A DNA stretch of 64,000 nucleotides from Flavobacterium saccharophilum. Lineage in GTDB: Bacteria > Bacteroidota > Bacteroidia > Flavobacteriales > Flavobacteriaceae. The notes below the pieces were generated by a model. The model saw nothing but the letters and a program-made list of their open reading frames with translations. It did no database searches and was not told the origin of the DNA. Of this stretch, positions 31,501-39,993 are shown piece by piece; within the stretch, counting starts at the first letter, position 1, and the number at the start of each line of letters is the position of its first letter. The stretch is from positions 496,001 through 560,000 of the forward strand of contig NZ_FRBY01000005.1 in NCBI RefSeq assembly GCF_900142735.1. The letters run 5' to 3'. A program made the position numbers and the translations under genes.

Positions 31501-31873
31501 AGGTGATCAATTAGAAAGAATTACATCAAAAAATTCTTTAAAAACGGGAGACTTAGTTACAGTAAGATTGATTATTACTTCGAAAGAAGATACAGAATAT
31601 GTTCACTTAAAAGATATGAGAGCTTCTTGTTTTGAACCTGTAAATGTACTTTCAGAATATCAATACAAAGATCGTTTAGGATATTATATGAGTACTAAAG
31701 ACGCTGCAACTCATTTCTTTTTTGACCGAATCAACAAAGGAACTTATGTATTAGAATATGATATTAGAGTAAATAACAGCGGAGAATTCTCGAACGGAAT
31801 TACAACAATTGAAAGTATGTATGCTCCGGAATTTTCAAGTCATACTAAAGGGATTCGAGTAAAGGTGAATTAA
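25592..31873 (+). CDS. Alpha-2-macroglobulin-family protein with inserted TonB plug domain
   Basis: A 2093-residue secreted protein with a signal peptide ending ALFAQ (residue 18). Visible in order: a helical N-terminal region (20-470), an MG2 domain with [13 protein letters not shown] near 580-592, further macroglobulin domains to about 1190, a SusC-like plug segment (about 1227-1305: [39 protein letters not shown]), the central A2M domain ([18 protein letters not shown] at 1324 on), the thioester site CAEQ (Cys1547, Gln1550) in a helical TED domain, and a C-terminal MG10-like domain. Bacterial A2M proteins trap proteases by covalent thioester capture. The plug has no barrel here. No partner PBP1C gene is adjacent. 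Confidence 0.88.
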   Translation: MKSILFVFLLFTTALFAQQTDKKWIKVASYENEGKIKSANKIVDQIYKKAVNRKDEVQMIKCFFYHSKYLQVVDENAKTKILKNLKTDINRVSIPSKAILNLIYAKCLSNYSNYDYAVMVIDSAATVVEEAAYAVADSVEIPSSQDYISPPTEFTAEKEVLATLEKTLENESILKTTPLTNYQAIFDFLSLEKLKNENLYNYLLKENIEFFTQKIERWQIQNSEIAVHKNELLGSSETFLKLDLNFIKDENLRKVITLYQKLELSNPSLENQFNRITFCSDFITESIEDLNKYLNELQQQTNDTILTQKILLKKAELLLTQASKELHPDYKVEAVKIYDNIIKINDKTNAAQSALQQKQNVVAKSLDVRLQKYSYNKENTRAFINYKNIDNLKISFYKIDQKTLKKFSASELILKQDSLTEVIIKSQSKIATQDYQLQNKKDYFEYTTEVLLPQLETGSYLVYFESDSGLKDKKAFAHETMTVSNLSILASQGDNKENFQVIDRKTGKPLENVSIKSSYYTLKTDSNGLASYIGKNNYSYNDQIEFTLENDTILPDRNYIRYTQQYTTNEKKILTAKVEFYLDRAIYRPGQTVFYKGIAIQKQENKTSIVANTPFTIILKDANYQNLKEFEITTNEFGSFYGEFVLPKNGLTGNFNIYVKRPEGYATGDIYTKNKASESFWKTVILESFGINFRVEEYKRPKFKVDFDPKKESFQVNQSIKVNGTAKAFAGSNISDAKVTYTVNRFTSYFRNYYGQEQNETIATGETKTDASGKFVIEFIAKPSKNAIKEQLPVFNYRITADVTDINGETHTSETIVKVGYHDLIINASIPDRIETKNKNEIILTSSNLNGEFLAAKGEIKLYFVAPFRNKFKEQVWPKPEIETISTSDFERLFPYEIREIKTDKKSEILLFSKKIDTEKDKKIALDFISNYKSGNYKIVFSAKDTFNNPIESVSTFEIKQSKDKFNPGKLFTAEQINSDPKKDGFVEVKLSSVIPDLYITTNGNYGNQIYFENTYHLQNNEVTIKIPLKKEFEKAMRLGFQSIFENEIFNDEIDVPLKTAESKLELIVESFRNKIEPGSTEKWSFKLKSINAKTEAEVLASMYDSSLDQFTERDWNILNINNYRYNSSNLKSGLGFEKINASIENLDEDLTFSKFYKEETKLNWFGFDFYDSRYGDSLGLTIAEIKDKKVGSETIKGDPDAVLTVDEPVGVGAAAAVVQEDNQVYNTAAAPAYLAGRAPGIQIRGKASIGGLDPLYIVDGEIVVDIKNINPADILSMDVLKDAAATAIYGSRAANGVIIITTKKALEALTQVKARKNLSETAFFLPNLKTDANGKVSFNFTSPEALTAWKLRLLAHNKDAVSGYLEKSVVTQKELMLLPNFPRFFREKDTIVISAKISNVTDKAKSGIAILQFFDAVTMQPIDVKMGNTKNVRNFNVGAFGNTTASWTISIPEGLQGLQYKILAKSGDFSDGEENILPVLTNNMLVTESIPIWVRENSTKEYTFENLKNNTSSTLRNHQFTLEYTSNPTWIAIQSLPYLMEYEHECAEQTFARFYSNALASEIISSNPKIATVFEDWRKNAKLNSKLEENEELKSIILAETPWLNDAQSEDEKKKNLALLFDLEKMKTSQEATFEKLKQKQNPSGGFAWFTGGNESEYITRHILAGLGHLSKLNKREDTNTKIDAIAKTGIPFLDNKFLEYYKGQTKNLKATDKLIWINPYSDLHYLYTRSFYVDQYPLSDTLKKATKLYLKTAKKDWLSYSLYEKGLAALALNRFGESDSAKKIIESLKETSSNNEDWGMYWIANKAGWYWYQAPIETQALLIEAFAEVNHDTKSVDAMKVWLLKNKQTKNWPTTKSTTEAIYALLMQGNDWLSVKDNTIIKIGDQKILTKKLSQNEKEAETGYIKMNWKADEVKKEMASINIQNKSKVPGFGGVYWQYFEDLDKIKTNSGGVLFVSKELYLKKNSMKGDQLERITSKNSLKTGDLVTVRLIITSKEDTEYVHLKDMRASCFEPVNVLSEYQYKDRLGYYMSTKDAATHFFFDRINKGTYVLEYDIRVNNSGEFSNGITTIESMYAPEFSSHTKGIRVKVN

Positions 31874-31910
31874 AAAATCGTTAAAATAAATAACTAACAT
31901 TCTTCTATAT

Positions 31911-31935
31911 AATAAAGAATAAACCTTTATTTTAG
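31911..31935 (+). terminator. Weak hairpin after the macroglobulin gene
   Basis: AATAAAG (31911-31917) pairs with CTTTATT (31925-31931), followed by TTTAG. It is AT-only apart from one pair, so termination is uncertain. Confidence 0.3.
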
Positions 31936-31990
31936 TCAAATATAAGATTCATGCTTTGTCGAAGAAAATAAAAATATAAAGCCAGTTATT

Positions 31991-32869
31991 ATGTTTGAAA
32001 TGAAAATAGATTTTCCTAAAAAAATAACTTCGGAAGTCATTGGTTACGAAACATTAATACATTTTTATGAAAAAATGTCAACTATTCGTGATAGTAAAAT
32101 AGAAATAGACTTTAGGTATAACAATTGGTTTGAAGCAAACTTGTGTGCTATTTTTGGCGCGATGATTGAAGAGTTAGAAAATAAAGGAAATGAAATTTCT
32201 CTAATAAATATTAAAAACCCAAAAGATATCTTATCAAGAAATGGTTTTTTAACAAAATTTGGAGTTCACAAACCATTTGAAACTTATAATACAGAACTTG
32301 ATTATAAAACATTTAGTCATAAACAAGGAAAATCATTTTCATCATATATTGATAATGAAATATTAAAAAAGCAGGGCTTTCCTAAACTTTCAAAACTATT
32401 AAGCAAAAAAATTAATGAAAGCATTTTCGAACTATATGAAAATGCAAGAACTCACGGTGAATGTAAAAACATACATACTTGCGGGCAATACTTTCCAAGT
32501 AAAAAAATGCTTGATATAACAATTGTGGATATGGGACAAACCATTAAACACAATGTAAATAATTATAACAAAACAAACTGGTCAGGTAGCGATTGTATAG
32601 AATGGGCGACACAAGACAAAAACACAACAAAAACAGGTACAATTTCCGGTGGATTAGGGTTAGCTATAATTTTTGATTTTATAAAATTAAACAATGGTAA
32701 AATTCAAATAATTTCTTCTGATGGATATTGGGAATTGAGAAAAGGAACTGTATTTAAACAAAATCTAAATTTCACCTTTCATGGCACAATTGCTAATTTA
32801 GAATTTAATTTATCAGATACAAATGAATATATTCTTAAAGAAGAGATAGATTTGGATAATATTTTTTAA
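31991..32869 (+). CDS. GHKL-type ATPase with N-terminal STAS-like segment
   Basis: A 292-residue soluble protein. The C-terminal half is a histidine-kinase-like ATPase fold: N box ELYENARTHGE (147-157, with Asn151), G1 box VDMGQT (179-184), G2 box SGGLGLAII (219-227) and a final FHGTIANLEF (263-272). There is no H-box histidine or dimerisation helix, so it is not a classical sensor kinase but resembles anti-sigma kinases of the SpoIIAB/RsbW kind. Residues 36-75 (KIEIDFRYNNWFEANLCAIF onward) look like a STAS-like strand-helix. It is followed by a DUF4325 gene and a PIN gene. Base composition is more AT-rich than neighbours, suggesting acquisition. Function unproven. Confidence 0.8.
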   Translation: MFEMKIDFPKKITSEVIGYETLIHFYEKMSTIRDSKIEIDFRYNNWFEANLCAIFGAMIEELENKGNEISLINIKNPKDILSRNGFLTKFGVHKPFETYNTELDYKTFSHKQGKSFSSYIDNEILKKQGFPKLSKLLSKKINESIFELYENARTHGECKNIHTCGQYFPSKKMLDITIVDMGQTIKHNVNNYNKTNWSGSDCIEWATQDKNTTKTGTISGGLGLAIIFDFIKLNNGKIQIISSDGYWELRKGTVFKQNLNFTFHGTIANLEFNLSDTNEYILKEEIDLDNIF

Positions 32870-32874
32870 CTTTG
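32867..32874 (+). promoter_or_regulatory. Possible internal -7 box for the STAS-like and PIN genes
   Basis: TAACTTTG fits TAnnTTTG exactly and its first three bases are the stop codon of the ATPase gene. No TTG lies at the right distance upstream, so the box is suggestive only. Confidence 0.4.
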
Positions 32875-32886
32875 CACACTTTATTT

Positions 32887-33246
32887 ATGGTAATTACAAT
32901 GGGAAATATAAAAATTAACGAAGTTATTGGTGGAAACTTTGCTGTTACGACTGATGATGGAAACTTAGTTTTTAACCTTTTAGACAAAAATCTTGAAGAA
33001 CAGAAAAAAACTAAATTAGATTTTTCTGAAATTATCGTCTTAACTACTGCTTTTTTAAATGCAGCAATAGGTCAACTATATAGCAAATACAAAAGTGAAG
33101 AGATTGCACCTTATTTGAAATTGACAAATGTTGCTGATGAGGATAAAATTTTATTTAAAAAAGTAACTGAAAGAGCCAAAGAATATTTTGCAAACAAAGA
33201 AAGTTTTGAAAAAAACTCTAATGATGCGATAAATGGCAACGATTAA
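32887..33246 (+). CDS. STAS-like DUF4325 domain protein
   Basis: A 119-residue single-domain protein. The pattern KINEVIGGNFAVTTDDGNLV, then LDFSEIIVLTTAFLNAAIGQLY near residues 44-66, matches the STAS-like DUF4325 family, which is found next to GHKL ATPases and is thought of as an anti-anti-sigma-like partner. I start at the ATG at 32887; the ATG at 32899 (MGNIKINEV) is an equally good choice, and an upstream TTG at 32872 lies in the promoter-like box. Its last 14 bases overlap the PIN gene start, so the two are translationally coupled. Confidence 0.8.
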   Translation: MVITMGNIKINEVIGGNFAVTTDDGNLVFNLLDKNLEEQKKTKLDFSEIIVLTTAFLNAAIGQLYSKYKSEEIAPYLKLTNVADEDKILFKKVTERAKEYFANKESFEKNSNDAINGND

Positions 33247-33778
33247 TATAGAAACTTACAAAATTGTTTATACTGACCAATTTTTTTTTGACACAAATGT
33301 TTGGTTATTATTATTTGGAAATCTAGCTAACTATAAACCAAAAGATCAAAAAGAATATTCAAAATTATTTAAAGAATCTTTGCAGCGAGAAATTCCAATT
33401 TACATTTCCTCAATGATTTTATCTGAATTTGCTAATGTTCTATTAAGATTAGATTTCAAACAGTGGAAAACCAAGAACAACTTTGCTGAGAATAAAGATT
33501 TTAAGAAGGATTTTGGAATAACACAAGAATACAAAAATAGTATTCAGAACACCAAAAGTCTATTAAAATCAATTTTAGAACTTCCAAATATTCATCTAAT
33601 CTCAGATTTTTTTAATGGAATTAATATAGAAAATATTTTAAAAGATTTTGATACTGTTGATTTTAATGATTCCTATATTACTGAATTGGTAAGAAACAAT
33701 TATAAAGTTGTAACCAATGATAAAGATTTTCAAAAATTAGATTCTAAAATTGACATAATTACTACTCAGATACAATAA
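33233..33778 (+). CDS. PIN-domain nuclease-like protein
   Basis: A 181-residue protein with the PIN acidic residues in order: FFDTNVWLL (Asp20), ILSEFANVL (Glu65), DFNDSYI (Asp146) and VTNDKDF (Asp163). PIN domains are Mg-dependent RNases, best known as VapC toxins. At 181 residues it is longer than the usual 130-140 of VapC, with an inserted charged stretch (75-105). It has no VapB-like antitoxin; instead it overlaps the STAS-like gene by 14 bases and is the third gene of the ATPase-STAS-PIN cassette. A regulated RNase is the likeliest activity, by inference. Confidence 0.8.
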   Translation: MATINIETYKIVYTDQFFFDTNVWLLLFGNLANYKPKDQKEYSKLFKESLQREIPIYISSMILSEFANVLLRLDFKQWKTKNNFAENKDFKKDFGITQEYKNSIQNTKSLLKSILELPNIHLISDFFNGINIENILKDFDTVDFNDSYITELVRNNYKVVTNDKDFQKLDSKIDIITTQIQ

Positions 33779-33843
33779 ATTTTAAGCAAATTAAATCTAA
33801 ACTACTCTATTTAAAGATTTAAAATTAATAATAGCGCATAAAA

Positions 33844-33873
33844 AAACCCGATAGATTAAAATCTATCGGGTTT
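33844..33873 (-). terminator. Bidirectional terminator between PIN cassette and S46 peptidase
   Basis: Perfect 13-bp stem AAACCCGATAGAT/ATCTATCGGGTTT with a TAAA loop. On the minus strand it is followed by a T run, making it a strong terminator for the peptidase; on the plus side the run is TTTACTTT, weaker. Confidence 0.88.
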
Positions 33874-33893
33874 ACTTTATAAATAAATTCAGA

Positions 33894-36038
33894 TTATTTT
33901 ACAATCGTCAATTCATCAATAATATTTTTTGCTCCTGCATATTTATCGATAATCCAAAGTACATAACGAATATCTACGTTGATTGTTCTTTGCAATTTAG
34001 GATCGAAAATAACATCTCCAGCCATAGCTTCAATGTTTCCATCAAAAGCAATTCCGATTAATTCTCCTTTTCCGTTAAGAACCGGAGAACCTGAATTTCC
34101 ACCTGTGATATCATTATCAGTCAAGAAGTTTACTGGCATGTAACCTGCTTTATCAGCATATTGACCAAAATCTTTTGCTTTGTTTAATTCTAACAAACGC
34201 GCTGGTAAATCAAATTCCTGATCTCCTGCTTTATACTTTTTAACCATACTTTCCATTGTAGTATAGTTGTTGATTTTAGCATCATTACGTGGATCAGCCG
34301 GCAAAGCGCGAACTTTTCCGTAAGTTAGTCTCAAAGTAGAGTTAGCATCAGGATACTGAATTGCATTCAATTTTGATTCTCTTAAACCTTCAACCAATTT
34401 ACGGTAAGCAATTGCAAAACCGTCATCAGCTTTTGCCTGATCGTCTGTCTTAGCGCGGTATTTTGTCATCAAATCATTAGAAATAATATACAACGGATCG
34501 TGTACAATTGCTAATGGTTTTGGATCAGCCATAAATGCCAATACTTTTTCTTTAGATGTGAAATAACTTATTTCAGTCGCTTTAGTAACGTCTGCTGTGA
34601 AATCGCCATTATTTGCTGCTTTCATTTTAGCAACTTGTGGTGCTAAACCATATTCTGCAGCTTTAGCAGCATATAAATTCAATTGTGCAGTTAACACATC
34701 TTTTTCAAGCGGCGCATAAAAATCACCATAAATATTATCGATCATAGCGTTGATCTTAGGTAACATCTCCGCTTTTTTAGCATCGTTTTCATTATAATAA
34801 GCAATCAATGCATTTCCTAAACTTGCCGGAGCAGTTGCATAACCTGAAGTACGTAAAACTTGAGATAGATAATTATCATGACGCGCTTTTAAGTTCGTTT
34901 CCTTATAATAATCATTAATCGTCGGAATTACATTTTCGTATTTTTCTTTGTTAGCAGGTTTAGCAGCCCATTCGTAGAATTTATCTTCCTGAGCCGATTT
35001 TGTTTCTGCAGTTCCGGCTTTAGTCAAAGCATCAATCATACCTTGACGGTTTTTCCAGTAATTTGCAGTTGAAGCATATTTAGACGCATATTGCAAACGA
35101 ACTGTTGCATCTTTGTCCATATACTTTTTCATTTGATCCATTCCGGTTTTTGCACCTTCAACCCAAGCAGGATAAGCAAACTTTACGTTTTGCTCAATTC
35201 CGCCCGCTGGCATCCAACGATTTGTTCTTCCTGGATAACCCAAAATCATCGCAAAATCATTTTCTTTGACACCTTTAATACTTACAGGCAAATAATGCTT
35301 TGGCTGTAAAGGCACATTTTCTTTTGAATACGTTGCAGGATTTCCAGCTTTATCAGCATACACTCTAAACATAGAGAAATCTCCTGTTTGACGAGGCCAC
35401 TCCCAGTTATCAGTGTCTCCTCCAAATTTACCAACACTTTCCGGTGGCGTTCCTACTAAACGAACGTCTGTGTAATCCTGGTAAACGAAATAATAATATT
35501 CATTCCCTTGAAAGAAAGGACGAACTGAAACGGTATATTTTCCACCTTCGTTATTTTCCTTTTCAATCAAAGCAATTTCTTGCTGAATGATTTTGTTTCT
35601 TTCAGTCTCTGTCATTGTATTATTTACTTTTGACAAAATTCTTTTAGAAACGTCATCCATACGAACAAAGAAACGAACGTATAAAGATTTTGGTTTCATT
35701 TCGGCACTTCTTTCTTTTGCCCAAAAACCATCTTTCAAATAATTTTGTTCTGCTGTAGAAAGTTCAGCAATTGCATTGTAACCACAGTGGTGATTTGTTA
35801 AAACTAATCCGTCTTTAGAAACGATTTCAGCTGTACAACCTCCATTAAACTGCACAATCGCATCTTTTAGACTATGATGATTGATACTGTAAATTTCTTC
35901 GGCTGTTAATTGCAAGCCCATTTTTTCCATATCTCTATGGTTCAATCTTTCGATAAACATCAAAAACCACATTCCTTCGTCAGCTCTTGCAGGAAAAGCC
36001 ATAAGACACATGGTTAAGAATAAAACTATTTTTTTCAT
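33894..36038 (-). CDS. S46-family dipeptidyl-peptidase (DPP7/DPP11 type)
   Basis: A periplasmic serine exopeptidase that releases dipeptides from peptide N-termini for amino-acid nutrition. From the ATG at 36036-36038 it has 714 residues with a signal peptide cleaved after FPARA, followed by DEGMWFL, the usual mature start. The catalytic triad motifs are LTNHHCGYNAI (about 80-90), GGDTDNWEWPR (206-216) and GGNSGSP (Ser649). The residue after AFD, at 667, is Gly, which in characterised enzymes goes with the hydrophobic preference of DPP7, while Arg marks DPP11. The longer frame to 36071 adds 11 residues before the signal and is rejected. Confidence 0.92.
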   Translation of the reverse strand: MKKIVLFLTMCLMAFPARADEGMWFLMFIERLNHRDMEKMGLQLTAEEIYSINHHSLKDAIVQFNGGCTAEIVSKDGLVLTNHHCGYNAIAELSTAEQNYLKDGFWAKERSAEMKPKSLYVRFFVRMDDVSKRILSKVNNTMTETERNKIIQQEIALIEKENNEGGKYTVSVRPFFQGNEYYYFVYQDYTDVRLVGTPPESVGKFGGDTDNWEWPRQTGDFSMFRVYADKAGNPATYSKENVPLQPKHYLPVSIKGVKENDFAMILGYPGRTNRWMPAGGIEQNVKFAYPAWVEGAKTGMDQMKKYMDKDATVRLQYASKYASTANYWKNRQGMIDALTKAGTAETKSAQEDKFYEWAAKPANKEKYENVIPTINDYYKETNLKARHDNYLSQVLRTSGYATAPASLGNALIAYYNENDAKKAEMLPKINAMIDNIYGDFYAPLEKDVLTAQLNLYAAKAAEYGLAPQVAKMKAANNGDFTADVTKATEISYFTSKEKVLAFMADPKPLAIVHDPLYIISNDLMTKYRAKTDDQAKADDGFAIAYRKLVEGLRESKLNAIQYPDANSTLRLTYGKVRALPADPRNDAKINNYTTMESMVKKYKAGDQEFDLPARLLELNKAKDFGQYADKAGYMPVNFLTDNDITGGNSGSPVLNGKGELIGIAFDGNIEAMAGDVIFDPKLQRTINVDIRYVLWIIDKYAGAKNIIDELTIVK

Positions 36039-36162
36039 ATTATTTTGTTTAGTCTTGCGAATATAACGCATTTTCGCAATTATTTCGTTTTATACATTCA
36101 TAAAATAAATATCATACTCTGTTTTTATCTTTATTTTACGAATTTAACATTGAAACCAATAA

Positions 36163-36193
36163 AAAAGGCGCTCTGAAAACAGAACGCCTTTTA
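36163..36193 (-). terminator. Terminator of obgE
   Basis: Stem of GGCG/CGCC and TCTG/CAGA with one mismatch and an AAAA loop, flanked by A and T runs on each strand. It can serve obgE on the minus strand. Confidence 0.75.
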
Positions 36194-36210
36194 AAAATAT
36201 TTTAAGACTT

Positions 36211-37212
36211 TTAATCGTTAAGCATTTTCCAAAGCTTGTCCTTCAAATCAGTTAAACCTTGTTGAGCAACTGATGAAATAAACATGTATGGAATATCTTT
36301 GAAAGCGACATCAAGTTCAACTTTCAATTCAGCTTTCAATTCATCATCCAGCATATCACATTTTGAGATTACTAAAAGACGTTCTTTATCCAACATTTCC
36401 GGATTATACTTTGTTAACTCATTAACCAAAATATCATATTCTGCTTTAATATCCGGAGTATCAACCGGAACTAAAAACAACAAAGTTGAGTTACGTTCAA
36501 TATGACGCAGAAAATAATGGCCTAAACCTTTTCCTTCAGCCGCACCTTCAATAATTCCGGGAATATCAGCAATTACAAAAGATTGATAATCTCTGTAAGC
36601 TACAATTCCTAAGTTTGGTTTTAAAGTTGTAAACGGATAATCGGCAATTTTTGGTTTTGCAGAAGTCAGTACAGACAATAAAGTTGATTTTCCAGCATTT
36701 GGAAAACCTACCAATCCAACATCAGCCAAAACTTTAAGTTCCAGAATTACGTCCATTTCTACACCGGGCAAACCTGGTTGTGCATAACGTGGTGTTTGGT
36801 TCGTTGAACTTCTAAAGTGCCAGTTTCCTAAACCACCTTTTCCACCTTTAGAAAGGATTCTTTTTTCTCCATCTTCGGTGATTTCGAATAAAGTTTCTCC
36901 GGTTTCTTTATCTTTTACGACAGTTCCTAAAGGTACTTCAATAAATTTATCATCTCCATCAGCACCAGTGCTACGGTCTCCTCCTCCATCTCCACCGTGA
37001 CCGGCTTTAATGTGACGCGCAAATTTTAAGTGAAATAATGTCCACAAACCTTTATTCCCCACTAAATATACGTGTCCACCGCGACCACCATCACCACCGT
37101 CCGGGCCTCCTTTTTCAATAAATTTCTCTCTATGTAAATGCGTAGATCCTTTTCCTCCTTTTCCGGATGAAACATATATCTTAACGTAATCTACAAAATT
37201 TCCTTCTGTCAT
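36211..37212 (-). CDS. obgE: Obg-family GTPase
   Basis: An essential GTPase bound to the large ribosomal subunit that takes part in ribosome assembly and stress control. The 333-residue product has the glycine-rich Obg fold (1-158, many GGDGG repeats) and a G domain with GFPNAGKS (169-176), the switch [16 protein letters not shown] and a later SKCD in place of NKxD. It lacks the extra C-terminal domain some Obg proteins have, as is usual in Bacteroidetes. It lies downstream of the CNNM gene across a heptamer-repeat spacer. Confidence 0.95.
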   Translation of the reverse strand: MTEGNFVDYVKIYVSSGKGGKGSTHLHREKFIEKGGPDGGDGGRGGHVYLVGNKGLWTLFHLKFARHIKAGHGGDGGGDRSTGADGDDKFIEVPLGTVVKDKETGETLFEITEDGEKRILSKGGKGGLGNWHFRSSTNQTPRYAQPGLPGVEMDVILELKVLADVGLVGFPNAGKSTLLSVLTSAKPKIADYPFTTLKPNLGIVAYRDYQSFVIADIPGIIEGAAEGKGLGHYFLRHIERNSTLLFLVPVDTPDIKAEYDILVNELTKYNPEMLDKERLLVISKCDMLDDELKAELKVELDVAFKDIPYMFISSVAQQGLTDLKDKLWKMLND

Positions 37213-37231
37213 TTTTCCTTGTTTATATATA

Positions 37232-37297
37232 GTTTCAGGTTTCAGGTTTCAAGTTACTCAACAGGACGTCAGAAACTTGAAACTTGAAACTTGAAAC
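37232..37297. repeat. Inverted arrays of a 7-base repeat (GTTTCAG / TTGAAAC)
   Basis: Three heptamers GTTTCAG, GTTTCAG, GTTTCAA (37232-37252) face three TTGAAAC units (37277-37297) after GAAAC. The arrays are reverse complements and can fold into one hairpin. Related units occur near 45603 and 59134. Confidence 0.85.
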
Positions 37298-37307
37298 AAA
37301 TTTCCCT

Positions 37308-38582
37308 CTACTCTTTTAGAGCTTTTACTAATACTTTATCAATCTTTACGCCATCCATGTCTATAACTTCAAGCACAAATTTTTGCCAATATAATTTTTC
37401 ACCTTCTTTTGGAATATGTGAAAGCTCCGTCATAATCATTCCGCTTACGGTGTTTACTTCGTAATCATTTGTCAATTCGTCTAACTCAAAATACGTTAGG
37501 AAATCGTGCAATGAATAATGTCCGTCAACCAGCCATGAACCATCTTCTCTTTCTATTAATTGGAATTCATCTTTATAAAAATCTGATGCATCTCCCACTA
37601 AAGCTTCCAAAATATCATTCAAGGTAATAATTCCCTGAAAAACCCCGTATTCATCAGAAACCAAAGCATAATGTACTCCTGTTTTTTTGAAATTTTCCAA
37701 CGCTTTGTAAGCCGTTGTCTGCTCCATTAAATAAGGAGGATCTGTCATAATAGCTGACAAATCAAAATGCTCGCTTTCAATGTTGGCGAATATATTTTTA
37801 AGCGTTACAATTCCAACAATATCATCGTAGTTGTCATTGTATACCGGATAAACCGTATGCAAATCTTCTAAAACCAATGTTTTGATTTTGTCTTTATCGG
37901 CATTTAATGGCAACATATCTACCGATTTACGGTGGGTCATTAACGAGTTTACTTTTCGATCTCCAATATGAAACACACGCTCCACGATATCCTGCTCAAT
38001 TTCCTGAACTTCTCCGCCTTCGGTTCCTTCTTTTATAATGGCTTTAATTTCTTCCTCGGTTACTTTACCGTCTGCTGAGGGTTTGATTTGTAAAACATTC
38101 AACAAAAAATCAGTTGAAGAAGTTAATAACCAAATAAATGGAGCCGTAATAATAGATACTATTTTCATTGGCAATGCTACCGCTTTTGCAATGGCTTCCG
38201 GGTAATTTAATCCAATTCTTTTTGGCAATAATTCTCCTAAAACCAAAGAGAAAAAGGTTAAAACTACAACTACAATTCCCACTGCAACTGAATGTGCATA
38301 GGGTTTCAAAACGGCAAATCCTGCAACAAAAGCCTCAACGTCCATTGTGATTTTATCCCCACTGTAAATACCAGTTAAAATTCCGATTAAGGTAATTCCG
38401 ATTTGCACTGTTGATAAAAACTTATTCGGAGAATTAGCTAAATCAAGTGCTATTTTGGCGCTTTTATTCCCTTTTTTCGCGGCAGTTTCGAGTCTGTTTT
38501 TTCTAGCCGAAATCAATGCGATTTCTGACATCGAGAAAACTCCGTTTAATAGTATTAGAAAAAATATTATTAGTATTTCCAA
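37308..38582 (-). CDS. CNNM/CorC-type membrane protein with CBS domains (hemolysin family)
   Basis: A 424-residue inner-membrane protein, probably in Mg or other cation efflux; the old hemolysin name is not evidence of toxicity. It has the DUF21 transmembrane domain (1-185, GELLPKRIGLNYPE near 116-129), a linker, a CBS pair (about 205-335) with VYPVYNDNYDDIVGIV, and a C-terminal CorC_HlyC domain (340-424). Order and length match the family. It lies between adk and obgE on the minus strand, separated from adk by a structured repeat. Confidence 0.88.
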   Translation of the reverse strand: MEILIIFFLILLNGVFSMSEIALISARKNRLETAAKKGNKSAKIALDLANSPNKFLSTVQIGITLIGILTGIYSGDKITMDVEAFVAGFAVLKPYAHSVAVGIVVVVLTFFSLVLGELLPKRIGLNYPEAIAKAVALPMKIVSIITAPFIWLLTSSTDFLLNVLQIKPSADGKVTEEEIKAIIKEGTEGGEVQEIEQDIVERVFHIGDRKVNSLMTHRKSVDMLPLNADKDKIKTLVLEDLHTVYPVYNDNYDDIVGIVTLKNIFANIESEHFDLSAIMTDPPYLMEQTTAYKALENFKKTGVHYALVSDEYGVFQGIITLNDILEALVGDASDFYKDEFQLIEREDGSWLVDGHYSLHDFLTYFELDELTNDYEVNTVSGMIMTELSHIPKEGEKLYWQKFVLEVIDMDGVKIDKVLVKALKE

Positions 38583-38642
38583 TTTGTGGCTTGTTCGTTA
38601 TTTATTTGGTCGTTAAATATAATTGTAATCATGATGCTTTTT

Positions 38643-38780
38643 TAGCCCAGATGGAAGAGTAAAGCCCGGAGCTAAAAAAACTAATTTTTCTTGCCAGAAA
38701 ACAGCGACCGGAGGAAGCTCGTTTTATGGTTAGAAAAATAGTTTTTTTAGCGAGGACTTGAAACGTACAGCTGGAATAGC
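38643..38780. repeat. Structured intergenic element with 20/19-nt inverted arms
   Basis: GCTAAAAAAACTAATTTTTC (38671-38690) is inverted as 38733-38751 with one missing base. Outside these arms TAGCCCAG (38643-38650) partly pairs with CTGGAATA (38771-38778). The 42-base loop is GC-richer than its surroundings. No ORF. It resembles dispersed intergenic elements of flavobacteria. Confidence 0.65.
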
Positions 38781-38782
38781 TT

Positions 38783-39355
38783 CTACAAATTATCTATAAC
38801 TGACGTTAATCTCTCTGTAATTTCTTCGATAGTTCCGATACCGTTTACGGCATGAAACTTATTTTGTGCTTTATAATATCCAATTAATGGAGCTGTTTTT
38901 TCGTTGTATTCCTGATATCTTACACGAATTTTTTCTTCGTCCTGATCATCTACTCTTCCGCTTGTTTTTCCTCTTTCAAGCAAACGAGCTACCAAAATCT
39001 CATCGTCAGCTTCTAATGCAATAGTTGCCGTAACACTTGATCCGATTGTTGGTAAAAATTTATCTAAAGCCTCAGCCTGATCTAAAGTTCTTGGGTAACC
39101 GTCGAACAAAAATCCGTTTGAATCTAAATGTTTGTTCACTTCATCAATTAACATTGCAGTTGTAACTTCGCAAGGAACCAACTCTCCATTGTCCATAAAA
39201 ACTCTTGCTCTTTTACCTAAATCTGTATCATTTTTTAAATTAAAACGAAAAATATCTCCTGTTGAAAGATGTGTTAATTTGTATTTCTCTTTTAAAAATT
39301 CTGCCTGAGTTCCTTTTCCTGCTCCTGGCTTTCCAAATAAAACGATGTTAATCAT
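38783..39355 (-). CDS. adk: Adenylate kinase
   Basis: Interconverts ATP plus AMP with two ADP in the cytoplasm. The 190-residue product has the P-loop GKPGAGKGT (8-16), the AMP site FDGYPRTLDQAEAL (84-97) and a short lid RLLERGKTSGRVDDQ, without the zinc-binding lid insert of the 215-residue long form. Short-lid enzymes are usual in Bacteroidetes. It lies 75 bases downstream of hpt on the same strand; the pair covers purine salvage and nucleotide balance. Confidence 0.96.
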   Translation of the reverse strand: MINIVLFGKPGAGKGTQAEFLKEKYKLTHLSTGDIFRFNLKNDTDLGKRARVFMDNGELVPCEVTTAMLIDEVNKHLDSNGFLFDGYPRTLDQAEALDKFLPTIGSSVTATIALEADDEILVARLLERGKTSGRVDDQDEEKIRVRYQEYNEKTAPLIGYYKAQNKFHAVNGIGTIEEITERLTSVIDNL

Positions 39356-39430
39356 AATGTGAGTGTTACTTGACTTCTTATTTTCATGTAAGAAGTTTAA
39401 AATGAATATATAGTTGTGTTTTGTTTAATA

Positions 39431-39961
39431 TTATTCAGCCAATTTATAGACTTCGTTCAAATTTCTTCCTAAACCGTCATAGTCTAAACCATAACCAACG
39501 ATGAATTTATTTGGAATTCTGATTCCGATGTAATCAATTTTAATGTCTTTTTTATACGCTTCAGGTTTAAAAAACAAAGTCGCAATTTTAAAATGCTTTA
39601 CATTTTGTTGTTTAAACAAATGTTTTAATTCTTCGATTGTATTTCCGGTATCGATAATATCTTCAATTATTACCACGCTTCTACCTGAAAGATCCTGATT
39701 AATTCCAATTAATTCTTTAACAACATTAGTCGTTTCAGTACCTTCGTAAGATGCCATTTTGATAAATGAAACCTCGCATGGTTTTTGGTATTTTTTCAGA
39801 AAATCGCTAACAACCATAAATGCACCATTCAAAACGCCAATAAAAATTGGAGTATCATCTCCAAAATCATCTTCTACCTGTGCAACTATTTTGGTTAAAG
39901 CAAAATCAATTTCCTTAGCCGAAATAAACGGAACAAATTGTTTATCGTGAAGTTGTATCAT
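39431..39961 (-). CDS. hpt: Hypoxanthine phosphoribosyltransferase
   Basis: Salvages hypoxanthine (and perhaps guanine) to IMP with PRPP. From the ATG at 39959-39961 it has 176 residues, MIQLHDKQFVPFISA; the longer frame to 39988 overlaps the promoter box and is rejected. The PRPP-binding loop VVIIEDIIDTGNTIEEL is near residues 99-115, and the FKPEAYKKDIKIDYIGI end holds the purine-site lysine. Length is typical. Confidence 0.94.
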   Translation of the reverse strand: MIQLHDKQFVPFISAKEIDFALTKIVAQVEDDFGDDTPIFIGVLNGAFMVVSDFLKKYQKPCEVSFIKMASYEGTETTNVVKELIGINQDLSGRSVVIIEDIIDTGNTIEELKHLFKQQNVKHFKIATLFFKPEAYKKDIKIDYIGIRIPNKFIVGYGLDYDGLGRNLNEVYKLAE

Positions 39962-39985
39962 TATTTTTGATTTTAAAATAATGCG

Positions 39986-39993
39986 CAAAGATA
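39986..39993 (-). promoter_or_regulatory. -7 promoter box of hpt
   Basis: TATCTTTG on the minus strand fits TAnnTTTG, 24 bases before the ATG. No clear TTG was found at 17-23 bp upstream. Confidence 0.5.

Noticed and set aside
33233-33778. Classical VapBC toxin-antitoxin pair
   Set aside because: The upstream overlapping gene is a STAS-like DUF4325 protein, not an AbrB/RHH-type VapB, and the PIN protein is longer than VapC.
31874-33893. Attachment sites or flanking direct repeats around the ATPase-STAS-PIN cassette
   Set aside because: I compared the two borders and saw no clear direct repeat, tRNA end or integrase, so mobility stays an inference from composition.
37232-37297. CRISPR-like array
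   Set aside because: Units are 7 bases long without spacers, and no cas genes are present.
37308-38582. Haemolysin (toxin) function
   Set aside because: DUF21, CBS and CorC_HlyC domains mark a CNNM/CorC-type cation protein; the hemolysin label is historical.
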